The notes beneath the pieces were generated by a model. That model saw only the letters and a list, made by a program, of their open reading frames with translations, did not search any database and was not told the origin of the DNA. A stretch of 64,000 nt of DNA from Acrasis kona. Lineage: Eukaryota; Heterolobosea; Eutetramitea; Acrasida; Acrasidae. This document shows, piece by piece, positions 1-9,111 of this stretch (positions are counted from its first letter, which is position 1; the number at the start of each line of letters is the position of its first letter). The stretch is from positions 1-64,000 of the forward strand of contig JAOPGA020001124.1 of the NCBI GenBank assembly GCA_026419775.2, written 5' to 3'. The position numbers and the translations under genes were made by a program.

Positions 1-411
1 TATTCAAGCACCCCAACCCATGTTGACATGCCGTTGGAACTGTTCAAACAGACATTTAACACCACCACCTGCAACACGTACACACCTTTGAGAAAGCTGC
101 CCAATTGTGTGGAGGGAACGGCACTACGTATGACGGAGGAACAGTTCATCAAGATGTACGGGGAGAATGAAGAGTTCCGCAAATACAAAAATAATACCGT
201 CACCGTGTCCATCAAGTTCCCCATCACATTCTACTTTTCGTACCAAAACATTGGAAGCAAGTACCATAGTAGATTTAAATGGTTCTCTATCCCTCTTGTA
301 TGCACGGACGAAAAGAAAAATGTACTACCTACCTATAACTATAGGAAAATAAATGCTGGTATAGCCGCGCTACAAAGAAAAAGGAGGATGGAAAACAAAC
401 GTTCAAAATAA
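1..411 (+). CDS. Hypothetical protein, 5'-truncated by window edge
   Basis: An open frame runs from the first base to a TAA at 409-411. The first ATG in it is at 28 and gives 127 aa, but the frame is open upstream, so the true start may lie outside the window. The protein is basic at its C-terminus (KRRMENKRSK) and shows no signal peptide or membrane helix. I recognise no domain. The nine residues encoded at 1-27 (YSSTPTHVD) resemble residues 9-17 of the oxygenase ORF downstream (YVNTPNHVD). Both genes are followed by a copy of the same ~115-nt repeat. This may be a diverged relative or an eroded copy of that unit. Function unknown. Confidence 0.45.
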   Translation, partial: YSSTPTHVDMPLELFKQTFNTTTCNTYTPLRKLPNCVEGTALRMTEEQFIKMYGENEEFRKYKNNTVTVSIKFPITFYFSYQNIGSKYHSRFKWFSIPLVCTDEKKNVLPTYNYRKINAGIAALQRKRRMENKRSK

Positions 412-1183
412 ATGTTATATTGTATTGTATGTACATACATGCTTTTTCTTTTGGTCGTATGTTTTAGCACTTTTGTTCCTCAATGATAGTATCGTACAGT
501 TGTATCATGATCCTGTATTCTGCTCATGGTTATTCTGCTTTTTGTTTAAAAATTGTATTCTATACCCTTGTTATAAAGAAGTTCGTGTTATTCATATTTA
601 ACAACCTGAATCTTGAATTCTTCCAACCTTTTATTGTGCGATATAGGTTTGAATGATGTTGTTCATATCTTTCAATGGTTTTTATCATGGATCATTTCAG
701 ATTCAACTTACTAGAGTTCAACTTAAATTTATTTGTAATGGTGTCCAAGTGCCAAAAGTTTGTATGTGCATGTTGCTCTGTAGAACAATCTGTCGAGGTG
801 CGACATGATTACAGACGCTTTGAGGAGATGTCTCAAACCAAGAAAGTCCCTTTAAACAATGACGAAAAGGATTTTAAGGGTTATGTTATATAAATTTCCA
901 CGTGCAACATTTATTAATGGTTATGTGTGCTACAATCACAAGAAAATGTATAACAGTAAAGCACCGTACTGTATGGAGTTTAATACTCTCGCACTCGATT
1001 CGCAACGAGAGTTCGAAAACAACGCGCAACAATTACTTTCAGGATGGAGCAAAGTCACAAGTATTATTCTTACATTGCATACTAATAACACCTTTCTAGC
1101 GTTTGACTCAAAATCATTCACATGCTGTAATTAATCAAATGGTATGAATTAAACATTGTGATATTTGACAATTTTAAAAAGTT
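412..1183. other. Non-coding stretch with one repeat copy
   Basis: AT-rich DNA between the first ORF and the oxygenase gene. It contains the first copy of the ~115-nt repeat (603-717). Two short overlapping ORFs (675-893 and 859-1134) have no recognisable domain or consistent coding character, so I do not call them genes. Confidence 0.5.
603..717 (+). repeat. Dispersed ~115-nt repeat, copy 1
   Basis: Starts with AACCTGAATCT and ends near ACTAGAG. It is alignable by eye, with few gaps, to 2694-2808; weaker similarity continues into the AAATTTATTGTAAT stretch just downstream of both copies. The two copies are in the same orientation and lie downstream of two different ORFs. They could be a shared 3' region of a duplicated unit or the ends of a mobile element. 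Confidence 0.7.
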
Positions 1184-2047
1184 ATGGAAAGAGAGCACTT
1201 TGAAACATTATACGTCAACACTCCAAATCATGTCGACCGCTCACAACTCCCCGATTTAAAACCAACTTGGGAACAAAATAAAATTATTTCAGGCAAATTA
1301 CACAAGATCAAGACAAATTGTGGGGAAACAGATGACACGTTTACCATTCTGAGACCAAATGCTGTACCAAAAGCTCTTGGTGATGATATTGAGAATCTTG
1401 TCAGCAGGATTAATGCGAGTAAACTGTTTGGTCCTCAAGACTTCGATGCAACGCGCGGCAACATTTGTTTGAATTTCGATGTTTTTGGAAGGCTAGGACA
1501 TTTCACATTAGATTATCTGCGAGAGCATGACAATGCATCATTTGTTCTGATTCAAAATGCTATGCAACTGCTTCCAAAGGACCTTATTGATACATACCCT
1601 CTTCCGCTTCCCAACGTGTTTATCAACATTGAGAATTCACAGTGCCGCGTTCATGTCGATAGTAATGATGCAGCAGACGTTCTTGACCTATTGTTTGTAT
1701 TTAAATCACAGGATTGTCAAGGATGTAACCTTTTATTCCCTGACCTCAAAGTGGAATTTGATTTATGTCATTGTGATTTGCTTCGAGCACGATTTAGAGT
1801 TCTGAGACACCAAAATACCCCTCTAGAAAGTGGTCATCGGACATCAATTGTTATTCCAATCCACGACCGAATTGCGGACCTCACATTCCAAGATGCGGAG
1901 AATAGGGGTCTTATTGAATTGCAAAANACGGGCACCATATACATAAACGGACAGGCGGCTAACGCCCCAAGAGAAGGCCTGAAATGTTTCATAAAGAAAG
2001 GCTTCTCTAGCAATTTAAGAGCCAGGAAACATGCGGTCCAAAAATAA
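1184..2047 (+). CDS. TET/JBP-like 2-oxoglutarate/Fe(II) dioxygenase
   Basis: A 287-aa single-exon ORF starting at ATG 1184. The C-terminal half matches the double-stranded beta-helix pattern of the TET/JBP oxygenase superfamily. An HxD iron motif lies in RVHVDSND (about residues 155-162). It is followed by GCNLLFPDLKVEFDL, the usual 'GG-L-x-P-x-L-x-v' strand, then a distal histidine in RVLRHQNTPL and the 2OG-binding arginine in GHRTSIVI. All catalytic ligands are therefore present. Family members oxidise 5-methylcytosine or thymine in DNA. In fungi and algae many TET/JBP homologues are carried by transposons, and Naegleria has an expanded set. There is no DNA-binding or CXXC domain. One ambiguous base (N at 1927) falls in the codon between LQ and TG. 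Family assignment rests on motif pattern alone; substrate is unknown. Confidence 0.62.
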   Translation: MEREHFETLYVNTPNHVDRSQLPDLKPTWEQNKIISGKLHKIKTNCGETDDTFTILRPNAVPKALGDDIENLVSRINASKLFGPQDFDATRGNICLNFDVFGRLGHFTLDYLREHDNASFVLIQNAMQLLPKDLIDTYPLPLPNVFINIENSQCRVHVDSNDAADVLDLLFVFKSQDCQGCNLLFPDLKVEFDLCHCDLLRARFRVLRHQNTPLESGHRTSIVIPIHDRIADLTFQDAENRGLIELQXTGTIYINGQAANAPREGLKCFIKKGFSSNLRARKHAVQK

Positions 2048-2077
2048 ATATCCGCGAAATACAAAAGCGACATAAGA

Positions 2078-2631
2078 ATGGACGTGAAGAACTCGGTCTC
2101 CGTGAAGGGAAATGCTTACTGTTTTGTGGTGATTACAGGTCTCTCCAAAGAACAAGAGGCATCCATCAACACATCGCTCGAATTGATTGAGGTGGATTGT
2201 TTCGTCCTGGAACCATTCAAGCCCTACAAAAAATCATCGGCCCAATCCTCACAGACAACATCCAACCGTGCCCCCAACCTGCAACGTCATCGAGCATCGA
2301 TAACCTTACATCTCAAATCAAATCGATGGCAGCAGCAGCACAAGAGAAAATGGCCACAAACATTTTGGAATGTAGGGAGGAAATTAAAACAATTGCAGAG
2401 AGACAGGACGACTTGGAGATCGCTCAGAAGAACGACCATGATACCATCCACGCCCTGAAGGACGACGTTAGCGAAGCCAAACTGGACATTAAAGCCATAC
2501 TTAAACTGCTAACGGACCGTCAGCCTGAGGTGGCAACACCTACAAAGAACTTGCCAGTTCGCTCCTCACAATACAACATTGTTCTAAAATCATTGCGACC
2601 TTCATTGTTTTTATATTGTCTTCGCTTATGA
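2078..2631 (+). pseudogene. Coiled-coil ORF with a frame break
   Basis: ATG at 2078 opens a frame (MDVKNSVSVKGNAY...) 30 nt after the oxygenase stop codon. At about 2195-2290 the coding character moves to another frame, which continues to a TGA at 2629-2631. The downstream frame encodes a heptad-like coiled coil (KMATNILECREEIKTIAE and following residues to about LTDRQPEV). I could not join the two frames with a normal GT-AG intron, so I treat this as a broken gene or a sequence error. Such coiled coils are common in nucleic-acid-binding ORF1 proteins of non-LTR retrotransposons, but nothing here proves that identity. Confidence 0.4.
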
Positions 2632-2693
2632 TAGAAAATTAATAATCTCATACATATGCCCAATACATTCTGGATAGTCCCGTGGCATGTATA

Positions 2694-2808
2694 AACCTGA
2701 ATCTGAAGTTCTTCCCACCTTTTGTAAAATATTATAGGTTTGTATGGTGTTGTTTATATCTTTCAGTAATTTTTATCATGGATCTTTTCAGATTCAGGTT
2801 ACTAGAAT
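2694..2808 (+). repeat. Dispersed ~115-nt repeat, copy 2
   Basis: Same orientation as copy 1, beginning AACCTGAATCTGAAG and containing the shared core TTTTTATCATGGATC and CAGATTCA. It starts 62 nt after the end of the broken coiled-coil ORF. Together the two copies bracket 603-2808, which includes the oxygenase gene. Confidence 0.7.
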
Positions 2809-4192
2809 GATTTGATGTTCGTGACTCAAAATTTATTGTAATTATTTTATCTCAAAACCATTCAATAATAATGTATAGAGGAAATGAAGGATTATTACCA
2901 AACACACAATGACGTTCAATAACATGTAATCAAACACTGGAAGTTTATAGGATGTAACACCTTTATTACCAATAACTACAAGATCTCACTCGTAATTGCT
3001 TTGCAAAACTGATGTAACAAATCAACATTATTAACATTTCAGGTTTAAAGCCAGTCTCGAATGTTGTCAATTACTTTTAATATGACCAGTACATACGATA
3101 CCCACGCATTACACTTAACAAGGTTTCCAATATTGCCTTGGTTATAAACAAGAATTTGCCAGAAACATTCTATAAATTTATACGTGGATCGTCCATAGAA
3201 CAATGTGCACTAAGACTCCAAACAAGTCAGAGTTTGGTACGAATGGCATACTCACTTTAGTATTTAAATACAGTGTGGATTGCCACGGCTTTTGAGATCT
3301 GAATGTGGACCAAACAATGTGTTGCCCGGGTGGTGTGTTAATTTCTTGTTGATATATTTACCCACTTACTAACGTACAAATCTAATATAGCATCTAATAC
3401 ACACGGGCTTGTTTGCTACAAGATTTAAGTGCAGGCTTGAATAGAATCACAAATAAATCATTTAAACAGAACAACAATTGGAAGCCAAAGTGAAATTGAT
3501 TGAGGGTACTTTATTGCATTATACATGTATGTGCCTTTAATGTTGTGTATTGATGCCCGAATGGGTTGTCTCATTACTTGAAATGAATCATCGTTCATCT
3601 TGTAGTTTTTGTTAATACAGTCTGCTTCTTGCTCTATGTGTTGATGTTGTCATTCAAATGTTGTTTCTCAGATACCCATGGTTCACGAACACACTGTCTG
3701 TGCTCTGCCAAGCCACGAATGAGCCCCTCAATTCTGATTGGATGCGCCATATTTCGGGCTTTACAAGAGCCGGAGTATTAAAACAGCCCGTCGTGATGAT
3801 TTTTACTCAGAATTTACACAAAAATCTTCTTTTTAGTTAAAGTAACATACCAATCAGCGTTATCGAGTTCATGAACCACACGCGTAAACTCTGATTATGG
3901 TATCATTGTCTTTGCAGTATTCCACCAACATTTTCTCTATAGAAGTAATTTGATAATTCCATAACCGCATAATTATAACCTTTGGTTTGAGTCTATAATT
4001 CATTCAATCTTAATGTTTACGCACGTGATCTGGAATGCAAAATATCGAAATAGAAAAACGAATTTCTGCCTATAAATAAACTCAATTTGATCCCACTAAA
4101 ATTCAAGGCCTCTTGAATCAATTAAACGTCCAAAATTTTTAAAAACTACCTCACGAGTAACAACAGTAGCCAAACACTACTCGCAATAAACA

Positions 4193-4240
4193 TGAAGGCT
4201 GTAACATCGCCCACAGAGAAGTTAGTAAGTACAGCCTTCA
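4193..4240. repeat. Inverted repeat (11-bp perfect stem)
   Basis: TGAAGGCTGTA at 4193-4203 is the exact reverse complement of TACAGCCTTCA at 4230-4240, separated by 26 nt. It could form a hairpin in RNA. No function can be assigned. Confidence 0.55.
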
Positions 4241-4709
4241 GCGAAGTAAATACATAATGATCATTGTGATGAGGCTCCAGCACTATAACTTTTGGCCCGG
4301 TCGAACAACAAGGAAGGTTTGGAGAATCGCGATGATTCTATATAGATAATGAGCCTTTAAACAGAGGAGAGAAATGTGGTAAAGAAATTTGAGTACAGAA
4401 AAATGCATCTCTACGACTTTTTGTTTTCCTTTAATAAATTTTTTGTGCCGCCAGAGAAAAACTATATTGACCATGATTACGTCCCACTCTGTGTTCTGCC
4501 GATGTCTTGTATTACTTGGTTTATTCTGAACTTACACCTTACAAAATTCTGATTTCGGGTTTTGATCAAATTATTCACCCTAGATATATTTGTAACGCCC
4601 CCACCCAGATTAGACATAATGTACTATTTATTTTAAAACCAGCCAGTCATGCGGCTTCGAATTTCGAAAAAATCAGATCCTCTCCTCTACCGCCATAGAC
4701 TTACCTGAG

Positions 4710-5669
4710 ATGAGAGACGCATTATTTGATACTTGGACTGATGCAGTAGCTCCTTTCGAATATAACCTTATGCAGGCTACAATGGAGGATATTAAAGAAG
4801 ACGCCGTTGATATAGCTTCCATCCAAGAGACCACTGTTATGGATATGTTTGAAAACACAGCACCAGACACAAGCACTATTATGAAGATGTTTGAAGGTAC
4901 AACACCTCTTTGTCAAGAACAGGCCCTCCTTGATATGGACTTTTATGGTGACTTAGCTGTACTAGACCATTCTTCGAATTCTTCTGAAACAAGTTCACCT
5001 TGCCCTTTGTCATCTCCTGATACTAACTTAGCAGACAGTAGTGAGGCTTCCGATCAAGATTCTCCTACTAAGACTAAAAAACCAAAAGCGTCAAATAAAT
5101 TGTCTGCTGTCAAGGCAACTGTTAGGAGTGAGAACCCTTTATTCCACTTCGCCCCTCATCATGAAGATGAGTTTATGAGGTTGGAAGCGCACTCAGAACC
5201 AATCATTGCAAAATCAAAGCCATTAAAGCCTGCCGCCAAGAAGCCAGTAAAGGCCAAGATTATAAAATCAACTTTACTAGAGACACCAGGATTACCATCC
5301 TTGGGAGCCGTTAGCGCAGAAGTTCTGTCACCAAAATCAAAAGTTCAAAAAAAAAAGAAAACCCAAACAGCAGCAGTGGTCCGCAAAGTGGCAGCCGCTA
5401 TTGTGTCACAACAAAAGGCACCAATTTGTCCTCAAGAATACATTAACCCACCAGTACTACTAAGTCAACCAGAGGCATCAGACGTGGACGCACAAAGAAG
5501 CTGCTGCATCCATGGTTGTACTAATACCGTTACCAACAGACTACGCTTCAGCCTTCGAAGAATTTCTTCGTTCAAGAATGACTTTATCACCAACAGCTGG
5601 AACAAGATTTGTTCGTACCACTATTTCAACGACCTGTACCAACACAAGAAGGCCAACAGCGTTCAATAA
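4710..5669 (+). CDS. Putative nuclear regulator with C-terminal Cys/His finger
   Basis: A single-exon ORF of 319 aa. It is organised like a transcription regulator: an acidic, Asp/Glu/Met-rich N-terminal third (roughly 1-120), a Ser/Pro-rich segment, then a long Lys/Pro/Ala-rich basic linker (roughly 120-245, including KPVKAKIIKS and KVQKKKKTQ). The C-terminal block of about 55 residues has regularly placed Cys and His residues: CCIHGC, then an Arg/Phe stretch (RLRFSLRR), then WNKICSYHYFNDLY. This C-x-H-x-C plus C-x2-H arrangement looks zinc-binding, but I do not recognise the family. The basic linker would also suit nuclear localisation. A role in DNA binding is inference from composition and metal-ligand spacing. 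Confidence 0.6.
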   Translation: MRDALFDTWTDAVAPFEYNLMQATMEDIKEDAVDIASIQETTVMDMFENTAPDTSTIMKMFEGTTPLCQEQALLDMDFYGDLAVLDHSSNSSETSSPCPLSSPDTNLADSSEASDQDSPTKTKKPKASNKLSAVKATVRSENPLFHFAPHHEDEFMRLEAHSEPIIAKSKPLKPAAKKPVKAKIIKSTLLETPGLPSLGAVSAEVLSPKSKVQKKKKTQTAAVVRKVAAAIVSQQKAPICPQEYINPPVLLSQPEASDVDAQRSCCIHGCTNTVTNRLRFSLRRISSFKNDFITNSWNKICSYHYFNDLYQHKKANSVQ

Positions 5670-5870
5670 TCACTTGTAGCGATGCGGAAAATAGTTTTAG
5701 TTCCACATTTGATGTGTTATCGATTGTGGTTCCGTAAGAGCTCAATATTGTTTTGTTTTAAATAAATTTATTGCTTTTTTAAATGTTGCCTCTCTGTTTC
5801 CTCGTATATTTCTTTATCGAGTCCTTCTGATGTGGACACGTGCATCCCCGCAGTTACAAAAGTTATCAAA

Positions 5871-6643
5871 ATGTTCAGCGGTGCAAACAACTACTTCAAG
5901 AAAATAGTTAGTGATGTCAAAGACTTCACCTTACCCACCACAAATCACAAAGGCTTAAATAAACAAGAACTAAAAGCTCTCCAAGATGCAACGCATTGTA
6001 AGTTGTTACTTCGTCACAATCCAACATTAAAAGTAGAAGAGTCTGAGATTAGGCGGCTGCATGAGCAGTTCAGAATCTTGAGTGGCTCAAAAGATGAGGA
6101 CCTTAACATGGACAAAACACAATTCCTGAAAGTGCTTGGGATACAGGTTTGAATATTATGAATTCATTGATAACAAGCCAAGGATACCCGAATACTTGAC
6201 CGATTTTTCGAAATGTTAGATGATGACTCTGACGGCGACATTGATTTTCGCGAGTTTATAATGGGGCTAAGAGTATTTTATGATTCTGTATCAGTTGAGG
6301 AAAAGATTAAGTGTGAGACTCACGCCACATTAAAACTAAAAATTAAGACTGTTTTAGGTTATATGATGTCGACGATGATGGTTATATATCTAAAGATGAT
6401 TTGTTGAGATTATTTGAGGGAAGCTTTGAAGAGGATCAGCAACCAGAAATTACAGAGGACCAACTCGGGTCTTTGGTTGATGCAACATTTGCCGAAGCTG
6501 ATATGGGTAAGTTCATACGATCTTTAACTATTAACTTGCCAATAGATGGAGATAATAAATTATCGTACGAAGAATTCAAATCTCTCGTGAACAAAAGTCC
6601 AGGTATCATCAGCAACATGACATTTGGTGTTAAAAAGAAATAA
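5871..6643 (+). CDS. Four-EF-hand calcium-binding protein (calcineurin B-like)
   Basis: Four exons (5871-6146, 6183-6312, 6348-6506, 6546-6643) separated by 36-, 35- and 39-nt introns give 220 aa. The ATG at 5871 (in AAAATG) is preferred; the frame extends upstream only through a GTG. EF-hand 1 (around GSKDEDLNMDKTQF) is degenerate. EF2 (DDDSDGDIDFRE), EF3 (DVDDDGYISKDD) and EF4 (EADMDGDNKLSYEE) have good acidic loops. The spliced order EEKIKYCFRLYDVDDDG is typical of the calcineurin B/CIB/recoverin group and confirms the second intron. There is no N-terminal Met-Gly myristoylation signal (it begins MFSG). It probably acts as a Ca2+ sensor subunit; the partner is not evident. Confidence 0.8.
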
Positions 6644-7068
6644 AAAATTTAATGTTCTTTATTCACATTCTCTCATTTTTAAATCTAACCACAACAAGTG
6701 CGACAAGTTTAAAATTATATTCATTCTCTCACTTCTAAGCCACAATTCTGTTCCAAGCTTCTCTATCTCGGTCATTTCTTTGACCTTTTTGCTGCTATGT
6801 GACATTCCAGCACTACATCTTTCACAACTCAACACCACAAACGTATATCTACTGTTATCCCAAATCTATAGAGAAATAAGAATAAACGAATGCCATCACT
6901 TAGCATCTGGTCAGGTTGTGCTGCAATCTGTTCATAGAATTATTTGGTTGTAGTTTAAAGATTTGTTTCATAGAACAGAGTCCGTGTACTATTGGTATAA
7001 TTTGGAGCACTCGCACAATCAATGACAACAATAAATGCAAAATACAAAGAACATTTTTATTCAAACAG
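6644..7068. other. Non-coding between convergent genes
   Basis: About 425 nt of AT-rich sequence between the EF-hand gene and the RanBP9-like gene, which face each other. It must hold both 3' ends. No domain-bearing ORF was seen. Confidence 0.5.
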
Positions 7069-8442
7069 TCAATAATAATCGTTATCCGAGTCATCATCAT
7101 CCACTTCATCATCATCCAAACTACTCGGGAATTCTGCCTCGATTTTCATAAGACTGCGTTGTTGATAAGAATGTGTTTGTACTAATTGCTTCAACAAATA
7201 TTCAAGTTTACTGTGTAATGAAACGGGAGAGCATTCCTCCTCGGTGATGCGCCGTCTTTTAGTATCATTGGCAGCATAACTTACAGACTTGTGATGTTCT
7301 AATAAATAAATGTTAACTTGTTCGGCCACCTCTAAACGATGTTCACTTGTTAACAAAAAGGAAAGAGGACAGTTATAAGGATCTGTATAAGCTAACAAAC
7401 CTAAAAATTGATCTAGGGTATATGTATTAAACCATGTGGATTGCGTAACTTCTTCGGTAACAACATTCATCTTTGTTCTGGCAAAGTCAACAGCTTCATC
7501 AACACCACCCCCTTTTACAATAATTTCAATAAATTCTTGGCAGTTCAGGGCAAATTCAAGAGGTTTATGCTTTGAGAAGAAATCAGAACCCAAATCCTGT
7601 TGAATAGCATCTTTTGCACCCTGTATATCCCCTCTCCGAAGACATTCAACAGCACAGCCACGACATTTAAGGCCAGAGGGAATATCTTGACCCGACATTT
7701 TAGATATAGAAACAAATGTATTATAGTACCCATTGTGAGCGAGATACTCTGAAACTAAAGACAACATTACATCATTTTTTACAGATATTTTTTCGACATC
7801 TTGAATGTTCAAAGCCAATTCTTGCCTCTCGAGTTCTTCGATGGGAAAGATGAACGGAGGAGCGAATCGTACCAGAGCGGAACTATGGTCCATGCCAACA
7901 ACCGGAAACACATTCGTACGTGGAACCTTCTTGTAAGCAATTCCCATGTGGTCTCCGTTTTTGGTGAAGAACAAATCACCAGTCCTCCAAATGTACCCAC
8001 AGCCCACTACATCACCAACAGTAAATGTTGGTCCATACGGAGTTCCTTTTCCGCTATTGCTGTATATTCTTCCGCAGTCACTGTGCCAACCGTAACTGGA
8101 CTTTAACCAACCGGGTTGTTTAGAGGTATGGTAAGAATCATGTGCGAGACCAATGCTGACGACTCCACTATTTCTCATGGATGAGATCTTGACCTCAAAG
8201 TATCCAACTCCTGTAAAATCAGATAAAGTATACTTGGCCTGGATGGAAGCATTATGTTCAATATTGCTCTCGTTCATGATTGTAAAATTAGGAGCGTTCT
8301 GGTTACTTTCGTTCCTCTTCTCTGAAACTTTGATGATCTTGTGGTTTCTAAATGAATTGTACAGGTAGTTGCTAGGATACTTTTTTACTTCGCGCTCAGC
8401 CTGTTCATTTGCTTCCTTTAGGAATGGTATGTCAAAATTCAT
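7069..8442 (-). CDS. RanBP9/RanBP10-like SPRY-LisH-CTLH protein
   Basis: Single exon, 457 aa, ATG at 8442. A SPRY domain occupies roughly residues 50-205 (GVGYFEVKIS, SIGLAHDSYH, YGWHSDCGRIYS, GDVVGCGYIWRTGDLFFTKNG). It is followed by a LisH motif (LVSEYLAHNGYYNTF), a CTLH segment (CRGCAVECLRRGDIQGAK... LEFALNCQEFIEII) and a CRA region ending in an acidic tail (DDDEVDDDDSDNDYY). This is the standard order of RanBP9/Gid1, the scaffold subunit of the CTLH/GID E3 ubiquitin ligase that recruits substrates through SPRY. The acidic C-terminus is unusual. The gene is convergent with the EF-hand gene. Confidence 0.88.
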   Translation of the reverse strand: MNFDIPFLKEANEQAEREVKKYPSNYLYNSFRNHKIIKVSEKRNESNQNAPNFTIMNESNIEHNASIQAKYTLSDFTGVGYFEVKISSMRNSGVVSIGLAHDSYHTSKQPGWLKSSYGWHSDCGRIYSNSGKGTPYGPTFTVGDVVGCGYIWRTGDLFFTKNGDHMGIAYKKVPRTNVFPVVGMDHSSALVRFAPPFIFPIEELERQELALNIQDVEKISVKNDVMLSLVSEYLAHNGYYNTFVSISKMSGQDIPSGLKCRGCAVECLRRGDIQGAKDAIQQDLGSDFFSKHKPLEFALNCQEFIEIIVKGGGVDEAVDFARTKMNVVTEEVTQSTWFNTYTLDQFLGLLAYTDPYNCPLSFLLTSEHRLEVAEQVNIYLLEHHKSVSYAANDTKRRRITEEECSPVSLHSKLEYLLKQLVQTHSYQQRSLMKIEAEFPSSLDDDEVDDDDSDNDYY

Positions 8443-8644
8443 TGTCCCCGAGATGGTGACAACCGACTATTATTTGAAGGTTTGTTTGAAATTCGATTGT
8501 AATGGTCAGCTTGATATGGGCGAACAACAAGGACTTCTGAGAAGGAAGTGCAACAAAGATAAAACAAAAAGAATAATATTAAATAAAATTTTTCATTGTA
8601 TGTCTCCGTGCTTATATAAGTTGTAACATCATTCAATTTCTCAG

Positions 8645-8866
8645 TCAATTTATACTACTTTCTCTTCTTGAATTTACCATTGAATTTAATGAATTTTTTG
8701 GTTGCATAAGCACAACTAACAACAAATAAGCTGCCCCTAACAAAGAAGCAAGCACAATGACAACAATGAATAAAATATTACGTCCGTTCGGAACTTCCTT
8801 TTCAATCACACCAGGAATGATACACCCACGATCCACCAGCAACAACCAATGATAAATCCTGTCCAT
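8645..8866 (-). CDS. Small single-pass membrane protein
   Basis: A 73-aa ORF with ATG at 8866. It has one strong hydrophobic helix (ILFIVVIVLASLLGAAYLLL, about residues 31-50) followed by a polar, Ser/Arg/Asn-rich tail. It lies between the RanBP9-like gene and V-ATPase A. No family is recognised, and it could be the last exon of a longer gene. The helix is the main reason for calling it. Confidence 0.35.
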   Translation of the reverse strand: MDRIYHWLLLVDRGCIIPGVIEKEVPNGRNILFIVVIVLASLLGAAYLLLVVLMQPKNSLNSMVNSRRESSIN

Positions 8867-9111
8867 ATCAATTTTTAGGCTTCGCTATATTAAACCCTCT
8901 CACATAAACCATGACATAGTCAAATCAATACTCGGCAACACAACTTTTCAACATTATTAATAACATCACGCACACACTCGGTTGTGCACTATTTCCAAAT
9001 CTTTAAACAACGTTGTTAACAACAATATTCTAAATCGGGAAGACCACCGTTGGATTGGTTGGCTCTGTATCAACCGAAACGAAATTAAATTCTAATCGAA
9101 GTGGAGTAAAC

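Larger units (their letters stand above)
2632..4709. other. ~2.1 kb AT-rich non-coding stretch
   Basis: Holds repeat copy 2 (2694-2808) and an inverted repeat (4193-4240). Otherwise it contains only short ORFs with no domain, such as 3658-3840. I saw no exon-like fragments with conserved motifs. It is the largest gene-poor stretch in the window and follows the accessory oxygenase block. Confidence 0.5.

Noticed and set aside
603-717. CRISPR-like or satellite array
   Set aside because: Only two copies 2 kb apart, diverged, and without regular spacers.
675-1134. Short ORFs (72 and 91 aa) between the first ORF and the oxygenase
   Set aside because: They overlap each other and repeat copy 1, and lack recognisable content.
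3658-3840. 60-aa ORF in the gene-poor stretch
   Set aside because: No domain, no coding bias, and no other exon-like sequence nearby.
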